Assembly: GCA_002358345.1 (NCBI GenBank)
Contig: DEOR01000007.1
Coordinates: forward strand, 1,211-10,100
Reading direction: 5' to 3'
DNA: 8,890 nt
From: Proteobacteria bacterium UBA3413
GTDB taxonomy: Bacteria; Pseudomonadota; Gammaproteobacteria; Magnimaribacterales; D2472
This document shows, in pieces, positions 1 to 6,646 of the stretch (the stretch's first letter is position 1; every line of letters begins with the position of its first letter). The notes under the pieces were generated by a model. That model searched no databases. It was not told where the DNA came from and worked only from the letters and a program-made list of their open reading frames with translations. A program made the position numbers and the translations under genes.

Positions 1-303
1 GCAAAAATTCTTGCATCCATGGAGGCTGCTGAGGCTGAGGAGTTGGCAAAAAAAATTGTTTCTTTGGGCCTCACAGTCAAAGACGCAGCCGCAACAAAAA
101 AACCAAAAAATACTTCAAAATCTCCACGCCAAACCAAAAACCGCGATCTCCTTAATGTAGAACAGGAGCTTTCAGAAAACCTGGGACATAAAACTGAAAT
201 TGAACAACAATCTCAATCCAAGGGCAAAATTTCTATCTCCTACACCTCAAACGATGAGAGAGAGACAATAATTAGTAAATTATTGAAATTAACGAATAAT
301 TAA
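1..303 (+). CDS. parB: Chromosome-partitioning protein ParB, C-terminal part (5' truncated by the window edge)
   Basis: The reading frame is open from base 1 and ends at the TAA at 301-303, leaving 100 codons. The first residues (AKILASMEAAEAEELAKKIV, then SLGLTVKDAA) resemble the end of the ParB DNA-binding core, where a helix is followed by a 'GLTV+..' segment. A Lys/Ser/Thr-rich linker follows. The last 45 or so residues (ELSENLG.K.EI, GKISISYTS, then a Leu-rich helix) match the ParB/Spo0J C-terminal dimerisation domain. ParB binds parS sites and works with ParA in chromosome segregation. The Met at base 19 is internal, not the start. Its place just upstream of atpI agrees with the parA-parB-atp order of many gammaproteobacteria. 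Identity rests on motif and context, because the N-terminal CTPase and helix-turn-helix regions lie outside the window. Confidence 0.9.
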   Translation, partial: AKILASMEAAEAEELAKKIVSLGLTVKDAAATKKPKNTSKSPRQTKNRDLLNVEQELSENLGHKTEIEQQSQSKGKISISYTSNDERETIISKLLKLTNN

Positions 304-305
304 GC

Positions 306-334
306 TTGTCCTAAACCTTATTAATTTTTATAAT
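306..334 (+). promoter_or_regulatory. Predicted sigma70-type promoter of the atp operon
   Basis: A TTGTCC hexamer at 306-311 (4 of 6 matches to TTGACA) is followed after exactly 17 bp by a perfect TATAAT at 329-334. It begins 3 bp after the parB stop and lies in the only sizeable gap before the atp genes. Transcription would start near 341 and give a leader of about 65 nt before the TTG at 408. It is the best promoter-like match seen by eye in the window. The motif is directly visible; its activity is inferred. Confidence 0.65.
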
Positions 335-407
335 TGCGCCCCGTAATAACTTATTTAATAAAGCTATAAAAACTTTAAAACAAAACACCTTATCGATCTT
401 AGGGCTT

Positions 408-680
408 TTGGTTGCTTTGGTTATATTTCCAATCCTCATCCAACCAATTTTTGTGATATACCTTGGCGCTATTGCTGCAGCTGTTTATCTATCCAGCGTC
501 CCAAAAAGCGAGTTATTAAACCTTTACTTAGCGTTTTTATCGCGGTGGGCCCTTTTTGTCGTTTTTAGTATCATTTCTTTAACATATATACCAGAAAACA
601 CTCTCATTGCCCTGTTTCTACTTGTATACTTGAACACAACTTTTAACCCAAAACTAGTTATCTCTCAACATGGCCTCTGA
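408..680 (+). CDS. atpI: Small membrane protein in the AtpI position (probable ATP synthase subunit I); start uncertain
   Basis: From the TTG at 408 this frame encodes 90 residues; the frame stays open upstream to a stop at 312. The protein is very hydrophobic. Segments around VALVIFPILI...FVIYLGAIAAAVYL, WALFVVFSIISLTYI and TLIALFLLVYL are membrane spans, with a short polar loop (VPKSELLN) between the halves. This fits the four-helix AtpI pattern, and AtpI is thought to assist assembly of the c-ring or ion handling. No strongly diagnostic AtpI motif was recognised, so the name rests on position, size and topology. TTG 408 is the first ATG/GTG/TTG start in frame. It is preceded by AGGG at 401-404, only 3 nt away. 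Starting there would remove the front of helix 1, since upstream codons continue it (LSILGLL) after a basic stretch (KAIKTLKQN). The 3' end overlaps atpB by 11 bp, suggesting translational coupling. Confidence 0.65.
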   Translation: MVALVIFPILIQPIFVIYLGAIAAAVYLSSVPKSELLNLYLAFLSRWALFVVFSIISLTYIPENTLIALFLLVYLNTTFNPKLVISQHGL

Positions 681-1530
681 AGCACACGAACCCATTACCA
701 GCCAAGAGTATATTCAACATCACTTGACGAATTTGGTGTGTGGAAAAACAGAAAGCCACGGCTGGACTTGTGATCCACATTATTCAGAGGAAATGGGTTT
801 CTGGGCCTTTCATGTTGACTCTTTGGGCTGGTCTATTTTTCTTGGAATACTTTTTATTGGCCTGTTTCGCTGGGGCCTCCCAAAACTTGCTTCAGCATCT
901 GAGGCGCCCACTGGGCTCCAAAACTTTATTGAGATGTGTGTGGAGTTTGTTAATGAAAATGTTCAAAGTATTTTTACCTCTGCTAAAAACAACCTAATAG
1001 GCCCAATGGCGTTAACGGTTTTGGTTTGGGTGTTCTTAATGAATTTAATGGACCTAATCCCAGTTGATTATCTACCCGAACTAGCCAAAGGCGTTGGCTT
1101 GGAATATTTTAAAGTGGTCCCAACAACAGATCCAAATATCACTCTGGGAATGGCTTTGGCCGTTTTTATCTTGATTATTTTTTACAGTATTAAGATTAAA
1201 GGTTTGAAAGGATTTTTGGCAGAGTTAACCCTTCATCCTTTTGGCAAATACCTGATGCCAGTTAATTTGGTATTAGAGGGTGTCAACCTGATCGCAAAAC
1301 CCATCTCACTTGGGTTGAGATTATTTGGAAATTTATATGCTGGTGAGATGATATTTATATTAATCGCGTTGATGTTAACTTTCAGCTCAATATCTGTAGG
1401 TTTACTTGGCGTCGGTCTGCATTTAATATGGGCTCTTTTTCATATATTGATATTAGCTCTTCAGGCGTTTATTTTTATGGTGCTTACCATTGTTTATTTA
1501 GCAATGGCGCATGAAACCCAAGACCATTAG
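670..1530 (+). CDS. atpB: F1Fo ATP synthase subunit a (Fo proton channel)
   Basis: This 286-residue integral membrane protein forms the two proton half-channels beside the c-ring. About five membrane spans are visible, near residues 52-69, 110-130, 157-174, 212-238 and 253-278. The signature SLGLRLFGNLYAGE carries the essential Arg (R217, equivalent to E. coli R210), N221 and E226 (E. coli E219). The last helix has FHILILALQAFIFMVL with H258 and Q265, matching E. coli H245 and Q252. The N-terminal segment IQHHLTNL and GFWAFHVD are typical of gammaproteobacterial subunit a. The ATG lies inside the end of atpI (11-bp overlap) and has no visible Shine-Dalgarno sequence, so translation probably depends on coupling. 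Two Cys residues (C24, C34) lie in the N-terminal tail, which should face the periplasm; these are absent from the E. coli protein as I recall it. Confidence 0.97.
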   Translation: MASEAHEPITSQEYIQHHLTNLVCGKTESHGWTCDPHYSEEMGFWAFHVDSLGWSIFLGILFIGLFRWGLPKLASASEAPTGLQNFIEMCVEFVNENVQSIFTSAKNNLIGPMALTVLVWVFLMNLMDLIPVDYLPELAKGVGLEYFKVVPTTDPNITLGMALAVFILIIFYSIKIKGLKGFLAELTLHPFGKYLMPVNLVLEGVNLIAKPISLGLRLFGNLYAGEMIFILIALMLTFSSISVGLLGVGLHLIWALFHILILALQAFIFMVLTIVYLAMAHETQDH

Positions 1531-1542
1531 GTCTTTATTTTT

Positions 1543-1547
1543 AGGAG
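1543..1547 (+). promoter_or_regulatory. Strong ribosome binding site of atpE with U-rich leader
   Basis: AGGAG at 1543-1547 stands 6 nt before the atpE ATG. The preceding 12 bases (1531-1542, GTCTTTATTTTT) are very T-rich. In E. coli atpE, a U-rich segment upstream of a good Shine-Dalgarno acts as a translational enhancer for the c subunit, which is needed in many copies. The same layout is seen here; the enhancer role is inferred by analogy. Confidence 0.7.
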
Positions 1548-1553
1548 AATAGA

Positions 1554-1781
1554 ATGGAACAATCACTTATATATATAGCCTCAGGGCTAATGATTGGATT
1601 GGGCGCTGTTGGCGCTGCGATTGGTGTTGGGGTTTTGGGTGGAAAGTTTTTAGAAGGTGCTGCGCGCCAGCCCGAGCTAATTCCAATGCTTAGAACACAA
1701 CTTTTTATTGTAATGGGACTTGTTGACGCCGTTCCAATGATTGGTGTTGGTCTGGGGCTTTATTTGATGTTTGCTGCTTAA
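1554..1781 (+). CDS. atpE: F1Fo ATP synthase subunit c (proteolipid rotor ring)
   Basis: This 75-residue helical hairpin oligomerises into the rotating c-ring that carries protons. Helix 1 (about residues 5-30) holds the Gly/Ala-rich packing motif GAVGAAIGVGVLGG. The polar loop has the conserved R38-Q39-P40 that contacts gamma and epsilon. Helix 2 carries the proton-binding carboxylate D58 in MGLVDAVPMI, equivalent to E. coli D61. A single Asp followed by A-V-P, without the Glu/Ser/Thr pattern of sodium-binding c subunits, indicates proton coupling. The length is slightly below E. coli's 79 because the N-terminus is shorter. The start is set by the AGGAG 6 nt upstream, and 23 bp separate it from atpB. 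This is one of the two strongest ribosome binding sites in the cluster. Confidence 0.98.
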   Translation: MEQSLIYIASGLMIGLGAVGAAIGVGVLGGKFLEGAARQPELIPMLRTQLFIVMGLVDAVPMIGVGLGLYLMFAA

Positions 1782-1787
1782 TTAAAC

Positions 1788-2258
1788 ATGAATATAAACG
1801 CAACACTCTTTGGCCAAACTGTAGCATTTGTTATTTTCATAGCAATTTGCTGGAAGTATGTGTGGCCACCCATTATTGCGATAATGGAAGAGAGAGAAAA
1901 GCGTATTGCTGATGGTTTAGAGGCCGCCAAAAAAGCTGATGATTCTTTGGAAGAAGCCCAACTAGCTTTTGATCAAGAGATGAACAAAGCAAAAGCTGAG
2001 GCAGCAGAGCTATTAGAAAAAGCCAACGCCAGAGCATCACAAATTGTTGTTGATGCAACCGCAAAAGCTGGGATAGAAGCTGAGAAGATACTTACCTCTG
2101 CCTCTAAAACCATTGAAAATGATGTTAATAAAGCCAAAGAAGAGTTAAGACAAAAAATGTCAGCCTTAATTATTGAAACCTCAGAAAAAATTCTGGGTGA
2201 CGAGATTAACACTGACAAACATCAAGAGCTTCTTGCTAAAGCAGCATCTGAGTTATAA
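1788..2258 (+). CDS. atpF: F1Fo ATP synthase subunit b (peripheral stalk)
   Basis: At 156 residues it has the same length as E. coli subunit b. Residues 1-25 are the membrane anchor (MNINATLFGQ, then a hydrophobic span ending in WKYVWPP), with the conserved KYVWPP at the membrane exit. The rest is a highly charged Ala/Glu/Lys-rich right-handed coiled coil (for example EEREKRIADGLEAAKKA and KAKAEAAELLEKANARASQI). The end (residues 120-156) forms the delta-binding region. Two copies make the stator stalk holding alpha3beta3 against the rotating shaft. The start lies 6 bp after the atpE stop with no recognisable Shine-Dalgarno, so ribosomes finishing atpE probably reinitiate here. Confidence 0.97.
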   Translation: MNINATLFGQTVAFVIFIAICWKYVWPPIIAIMEEREKRIADGLEAAKKADDSLEEAQLAFDQEMNKAKAEAAELLEKANARASQIVVDATAKAGIEAEKILTSASKTIENDVNKAKEELRQKMSALIIETSEKILGDEINTDKHQELLAKAASEL

Positions 2259-2261
2259 AAA

Positions 2262-2798
2262 ATGATTGAACTGTCACCACTTGCTCGACCTTACGCTAAG
2301 GCTGTTTTTTCAGCAGCCCTGGATATTGGTCAGCACAACGGGGTGGCTGCTGAACTATCAATATTATCATTAATCTCACAAACCAAAGAGGTTACAGCCC
2401 TAATAGAAGACCCAGGGCTTTCAAAGCAAAAAATTGCCCAAACAATTATCGAGTTATGCAAAGACGATTTAAGTAAAATTTCCATCAACACCATTGAGCT
2501 GCTAGCGGAAAACAAAAGGCTAAATCTTATCAATGCTATCTGTATAAGCTATCAAGACCTTTTAGAAAAACACAATAAAACAAGCTCTATAGTAGTCAAT
2601 GTGGCAAGCCTGCCATCAGAAGACAATAAAAATATAATAATGCAAAAACTCACCACCTCTTATGGTGAGGGTTCTAGCATAGAATTTGTAGAAGACCCAT
2701 CCATTATGGGTGGTCTTTCAATAAAGATTGGAGATGAAACGCTAGATCTCTCCATTCGAGGTAAAGTCAAAAAATTAGTCAACCAATTAAATTTTTAA
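2262..2798 (+). CDS. atpH: F1Fo ATP synthase subunit delta (stalk-to-F1 connector)
   Basis: This 178-residue soluble protein links the top of alpha3beta3 to the b dimer. The N-terminal helical domain opens with the family motif LARPYAKAVF (residues 7-16), and LAENKRL at 81-87 corresponds to the E. coli MAENGRL. The C-terminal domain ends with the diagnostic IMGGLSIKIGDETLDLSIRG (148-167), like E. coli [20 protein letters not shown]. Length matches E. coli (177). The ATG is 3 bp after the atpF stop, with only an A-rich stretch upstream and no Shine-Dalgarno, which suggests coupled translation. Two inverted repeats lie inside the 3' part of the gene, at 2649-2669 and 2692-2717. Confidence 0.96.
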   Translation: MIELSPLARPYAKAVFSAALDIGQHNGVAAELSILSLISQTKEVTALIEDPGLSKQKIAQTIIELCKDDLSKISINTIELLAENKRLNLINAICISYQDLLEKHNKTSSIVVNVASLPSEDNKNIIMQKLTTSYGEGSSIEFVEDPSIMGGLSIKIGDETLDLSIRGKVKKLVNQLNF

Positions 2799-2800
2799 GG
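2797..2800 (+). promoter_or_regulatory. Ribosome binding site of atpA
   Basis: AAGG at 2797-2800, overlapping the atpH stop codon, stands 7 nt before the atpA ATG and is followed by an A-rich spacer. It is weaker than the atpE and atpD sites but better than those of atpB, F, H, G and C, which have none visible. Confidence 0.5.
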
Positions 2801-2807
2801 TAAAAAA

Positions 2808-4352
2808 ATGAGCCAATTAAACCCATCAGAAATATCCAGCGTCCTCAAAGAAAAGATTGCCGGTCTTGACCTATCAGCAGAAAGAAAAAATGAAGGCATT
2901 ATCGTCAGCGTGTCTGACGGCATCATAAGAATCCACGGCATGGGCGACGTCATGTACGGCGAGCTTATTGAATTTGAAAACGGAATTCTTGGTTTAGCTC
3001 TAAACTTAGAACAAGACTCTGTTGGCGCCGTTGTACTGGGCGACTATCTGGATCTTATTGAGGGTCAAAAAGCTGTGTGCACAGGTAGAATTTTAGAAGT
3101 TCCAGTTGGAGAGGCTTTGCTTGGACGTGTTGTTAATGCGCTGGGCGCACCAATTGATGGAAAAGGTGAAATAAAAACAACAGAAACAGCCCCTGTTGAA
3201 GTTGTGGCGCCTGGGGTTATCGCAAGACAATCAGTAGATCAGCCAGTTCAAATTGGGCTCAAAGCAATTGATGCAATGGTGCCAATTGGACGAGGGCAAA
3301 GAGAGTTGATTATTGGAGACAGGCAAACAGGCAAAACAGCGGTTGCTATTGACGCCATTATTAATCAAAAAGGTACCGGCATTAAATGTATCTATGTTGC
3401 TATTGGCCAAAAACAATCCACGGTTGTAAATGTGGTGAAGAAACTGGAAGAACATGGTGCGCTTGAGCACACCATTATTGTGTCTGCTTCTGCATCAGAT
3501 CCTGCCCCAATGCAATATTTATCAGCCTATTCCGGCTGCTCTATGGGTGAATACTTTAGAGACAAAGGTGAAGACGCTTTAATTGTTTATGACGATCTTT
3601 CAAAACAGGCTGTAGCTTATAGACAAGTTTCACTTCTTCTAAAAAGACCCCCAGGAAGAGAGGCTTATCCTGGAGATGTATTTTATCTTCACTCAAGATT
3701 ATTAGAAAGAGCCGCTAGGGTAAATGCAGCTTATGTTGAAAAAGCGACCAATGGAAGAGTTAAAGGTAAAACAGGCTCATTAACAGCCTTGCCAATTATT
3801 GAAACCCAAGCAGGAGATGTTTCAGCTTTTGTGCCAACCAATGTTATCTCTATTACAGACGGCCAGATATTCTTAGAAACCGATTTATTTAACTCAGGTG
3901 TAAGACCGGCGATTAATCCAGGTATTTCTGTTTCAAGGGTTGGTGGAGCAGCGCAAACCAAGATAATGAAAAAACTCAGCGGGGGAGTTAGAACTGCGTT
4001 GGCCCAGTACAGAGAGCTTGCAGCTTTCTCACAGTTTGCATCGGACTTAGATGCGGCGACCAAAGCTCAGCTCGCAAGAGGACAAAGAATCACAGAGCTC
4101 ATGAAACAAAAGCAATATGCGCCCATGAGTGTTGCACAACAATCGCTCAGCATATTTGCTGCAGACAGAGGTTTTATGGACGACGTCCCAGTAGAAAAAG
4201 TAGGGAGTTTTGAAGAGGCCCTGCATAGCTTCTTTACTTCTGAAAAAGCAGACCTAGAGAAAAAAATTAATGATACAGGTGATTGGAACGATGACATTGA
4301 AAAGCAATTCACAGACGTGGTTGAGCAGTTCAAAAAAACACAAACGTTTTAA
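2808..4352 (+). CDS. atpA: F1Fo ATP synthase subunit alpha
   Basis: This 514-residue subunit (E. coli 513) forms, with beta, the hexameric head; its nucleotide sites are non-catalytic. An N-terminal delta-binding helix and beta-barrel (about 1-95) precede the nucleotide-binding domain. The P-loop GDRQTGKT is at 170-177, with PIGRGQREL just before it. The Walker B strand is ALIVYDDL at 257-264. PGREAYPGDVFYLHSRLLER (282-301) and PTNVISITDGQIFLE are family hallmarks. The Arg finger contributed to the catalytic site is R377 in GISVSRVGGAAQ (E. coli R376). The C-terminal helical domain includes RELAAFSQFASDLD. The gap to atpH is 9 bp. No frameshift or key-residue loss is visible. Confidence 0.99.
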   Translation: MSQLNPSEISSVLKEKIAGLDLSAERKNEGIIVSVSDGIIRIHGMGDVMYGELIEFENGILGLALNLEQDSVGAVVLGDYLDLIEGQKAVCTGRILEVPVGEALLGRVVNALGAPIDGKGEIKTTETAPVEVVAPGVIARQSVDQPVQIGLKAIDAMVPIGRGQRELIIGDRQTGKTAVAIDAIINQKGTGIKCIYVAIGQKQSTVVNVVKKLEEHGALEHTIIVSASASDPAPMQYLSAYSGCSMGEYFRDKGEDALIVYDDLSKQAVAYRQVSLLLKRPPGREAYPGDVFYLHSRLLERAARVNAAYVEKATNGRVKGKTGSLTALPIIETQAGDVSAFVPTNVISITDGQIFLETDLFNSGVRPAINPGISVSRVGGAAQTKIMKKLSGGVRTALAQYRELAAFSQFASDLDAATKAQLARGQRITELMKQKQYAPMSVAQQSLSIFAADRGFMDDVPVEKVGSFEEALHSFFTSEKADLEKKINDTGDWNDDIEKQFTDVVEQFKKTQTF

Positions 4353-4364
4353 TTTAGATAAATA

Positions 4365-5228
4365 ATGGCAAACACCAAAGAAGTTAGAAAACAAATTGCG
4401 AGCATTAAAAGCACGCAAAAAATTACTTCGGCTATGGAAATGGTTGCTGCCAGTAAAATTAGAAAAACCCAAGGCGAAATGCAGTTGGGCAGACCTTATT
4501 CTGAAAAGATTAAAGAGGTTATTTCTCACATCGCAACATCTAGCTCAGAGTATTCCCATCCTTTTTACGAAAGCAGAGCGGCTAAAAAAGCTTGCTTTAT
4601 AGTTGTGAGCTCAGATAAGGGTTTGTGCGGGGGCCTAAACATCAACCTTTTTAAAAGTGTGATTCACAAAGCAGCAGATCTTAACGCCCAAGGTGTTGAG
4701 CCTAGCTTTGCTTTAATTGGCGTCAAAGCAGCCAGCTTTTTTAAGGCTGTGGGTGGAAATGTGGTCGCTAAAGTTCAAAAACTTGGAGATAAGCCTGATC
4801 CAGATATGTTAATTGGCCTCACCAAAACAGTGCTTGATCTTCACAAAGACAAAGAGATTGATGAGGTTTATCTTTGCAGCAACAAATTTATAAACACCAT
4901 GACCCAACAGCCCATGGTTCAACAACTAATTCCTTTGCCGGCCATAATTGATGATGGGTCAACCTCAACTCACTGGGATTATATTTATGAGCCCGAGGCA
5001 AAAGAGTTGCTGGAAGGATTGATGACGCGGTATATCGAGTCTCTCATCTATCATGCGGTGGTTGAAAATAATGCCTGCGAACAAGCAGCAAAGATGCTGG
5101 CAATGAAAAATGCTACGGATAACGCAGGGGATTTGATCAAAGAATTAGAACTTTTATATAACAATGTAAGGCAAGCAGCAATTACCCAGGAATTATCTGA
5201 GATAGTTGGCGGCGCGGCAGCGGTTTAA
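4365..5228 (+). CDS. atpG: F1Fo ATP synthase subunit gamma (central shaft)
   Basis: This protein is 287 residues, identical in length to E. coli gamma. The long N-terminal helix begins KEVRKQIASIKSTQKITSAM and continues EMVAASKIRK (25-34). The central domain shows GLCGGLNINLF (86-96) and SNKFINTM (172-179). The C-terminal helix that sits inside alpha3beta3 ends ITQELSEIVGGAAAV (273-287), nearly the same as E. coli. Gamma turns with the c-ring and drives conformational change in beta. The start lies 12 bp after atpA with no clear Shine-Dalgarno (only AGATAAATA). The stop codon TAA at 5226-5228 is embedded in the atpD ribosome binding site, so the ends of atpG and atpD translation are physically linked. 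Confidence 0.98.
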   Translation: MANTKEVRKQIASIKSTQKITSAMEMVAASKIRKTQGEMQLGRPYSEKIKEVISHIATSSSEYSHPFYESRAAKKACFIVVSSDKGLCGGLNINLFKSVIHKAADLNAQGVEPSFALIGVKAASFFKAVGGNVVAKVQKLGDKPDPDMLIGLTKTVLDLHKDKEIDEVYLCSNKFINTMTQQPMVQQLIPLPAIIDDGSTSTHWDYIYEPEAKELLEGLMTRYIESLIYHAVVENNACEQAAKMLAMKNATDNAGDLIKELELLYNNVRQAAITQELSEIVGGAAAV

Positions 5229-5232
5229 GGAG
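5227..5232 (+). promoter_or_regulatory. Strong ribosome binding site of atpD, decides its start
   Basis: AAGGAG at 5227-5232 is 6 nt before ATG 5239 and overlaps the atpG stop. This selects ATG 5239 over the in-frame TTG at 5206, which lies inside atpG and would add 11 residues not found in the beta family. Confidence 0.85.
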
Positions 5233-5238
5233 AAAAAA

Positions 5239-6636
5239 ATGACCAATGGTTTAATAACACAAATTATCGGAGCGGTTATAGATGTTGAGTTTGAAAAAAC
5301 CAATATCCCCAAAATTTATGAGGCACTTGTCATCTCAGACACCGGAACGGTATTGGAGGTCCAACAACAACTTGGAGATGGAATTGTTAGAACTATTGCC
5401 ATGGGCATCACCGAGGGCCTTAAAAGAGGCCTGGTTGTGACCAGAACCAATGCGCCTATTTCAGTTCCCGTGGGAGAAAAAACGCTTGGCAGAATCATGG
5501 ATGTTTTAGGGAATCCCATTGATGACCGCGGACCTATTGGCGCAGAGACAACCATGCCCATTCACAGGAAGCCTCCTAGCTACACAGACCAATCACTTTC
5601 CGATGAGTTGCTAGAAACAGGCATTAAAGTTATCGACTTAATTTGTCCTTTTGCCAAAGGTGGAAAGGTGGGTTTATTTGGTGGAGCTGGTGTTGGAAAA
5701 ACTGTCAACATGATGGAGCTTATTAATAATATTGCCACAGAGCATTCAGGTCTTTCTGTGTTTGCGGGTGTTGGAGAGCGAACAAGAGAGGGGAATGATT
5801 TCTATTATGAGATGCAGGAATCAGGCGTTGTGAATATAGAAAAACCAAGTGAGTCAAAGGTGGCTATGGTTTACGGACAGATGAATGAGCCTCCTGGAAA
5901 CAGATTAAGGGTTGCCTTGACCGGCCTAACAATGGCGGAAAAATTTAGAGACGAAGGAAGAGATGTGTTGTTATTTATTGATAATATTTATCGATACACA
6001 CTTGCTGGGGTAGAAGTATCTGCGCTGCTAGGGAGAATGCCATCAGCTGTGGGCTATCAGCCTACACTTGCTGAAGAAATGGGCGCGCTGCAAGAAAGAA
6101 TCACCTCAACGAATGACGGCTCTATTACCTCTATTCAAGCTGTGTATGTTCCAGCTGATGACCTAACAGACCCATCTCCAGCAACAACGTTTGCTCATTT
6201 GGATGCAACTGTTGTTTTATCAAGACAAATTGCTGAGCTTGGAATTTACCCCGCAGTGGACCCATTAGATTCAACCAGCCGTCAGTTAGATCCGCTGATT
6301 GTTGGTGAAGAGCATTACAATGTTGCCCAGGGCGTCCAAGGTGTATTGCAGAAGTACAAAGAGCTTAAAGATATTATTGCAATTTTAGGTATGGATGAGC
6401 TATCTGAGGAAGATAAATTAGCTGTTTCTAGGGCCAGAAAAGTGGAAAGATTTTTATCACAACCCTTTACAGTCGCAGAGGTCTTTACAGGCTCCCCGGG
6501 GAAATACGTAAAACTAGAAGACACCATTAAATCATTCAAAGGGATTTTAGCGGGGGATTATGATGATCTTCCTGAGCAGGCTTTTTATATGGTCGGGACC
6601 ATTGAAGAAGCAGTGGAAAAAGCTAAAACCTTATAG
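5239..6636 (+). CDS. atpD: F1Fo ATP synthase subunit beta (catalytic)
   Basis: This 465-residue subunit carries the three catalytic sites that make or hydrolyse ATP. The start MTNGLITQIIGAVIDVEF is the usual beta N-terminus. The P-loop GGAGVGKT is at 148-155, with catalytic E180 and R181 in GVGERTREG (E. coli E181, R182). The Walker B is LLFID with D248, followed by NIYRYTLAG. YGQMNEPPGN, the ALLGRMPSAVGYQPTLAEEMG region and the catch segment DELSEEDKL are all intact. Relative to E. coli there is an extra run of about 7 residues around 195-208 (ESGVVNIEKPSESKV), a surface stretch before YGQMNEPPG. An ATG start with AAGGAG 6 nt upstream is favoured over the upstream TTG. The gap to atpG is 10 bp. 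Confidence 0.99.
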   Translation: MTNGLITQIIGAVIDVEFEKTNIPKIYEALVISDTGTVLEVQQQLGDGIVRTIAMGITEGLKRGLVVTRTNAPISVPVGEKTLGRIMDVLGNPIDDRGPIGAETTMPIHRKPPSYTDQSLSDELLETGIKVIDLICPFAKGGKVGLFGGAGVGKTVNMMELINNIATEHSGLSVFAGVGERTREGNDFYYEMQESGVVNIEKPSESKVAMVYGQMNEPPGNRLRVALTGLTMAEKFRDEGRDVLLFIDNIYRYTLAGVEVSALLGRMPSAVGYQPTLAEEMGALQERITSTNDGSITSIQAVYVPADDLTDPSPATTFAHLDATVVLSRQIAELGIYPAVDPLDSTSRQLDPLIVGEEHYNVAQGVQGVLQKYKELKDIIAILGMDELSEEDKLAVSRARKVERFLSQPFTVAEVFTGSPGKYVKLEDTIKSFKGILAGDYDDLPEQAFYMVGTIEEAVEKAKTL

Positions 6637-6646
6637 TTTATAAATC

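Noticed and set aside
19..303. A separate small gene starting at ATG 19
   Set aside because: The frame is open to base 1 and the residues before the Met continue the ParB-like helix, so this is the tail of a gene that begins outside the window.
740..997. 85-residue plus-strand open frame within atpB
   Set aside because: It overlaps the certain AtpB frame out of phase and shows no family features.
3731..4063. 110-residue open frame on the minus strand inside atpA
   Set aside because: It lies opposite a highly conserved coding sequence, has no ribosome binding site or recognisable domain, and is explained as a shadow of the alpha gene. The same applies to the other short minus-strand frames opposite atpF, atpH, atpG, atpD, glmU and glmS.
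5206..5238. Longer atpD form from an in-frame TTG at 5206, adding 11 residues
   Set aside because: The extension lies inside the end of atpG and does not resemble a beta N-terminus. ATG 5239 has a strong AAGGAG at ideal spacing and gives the family N-terminus.
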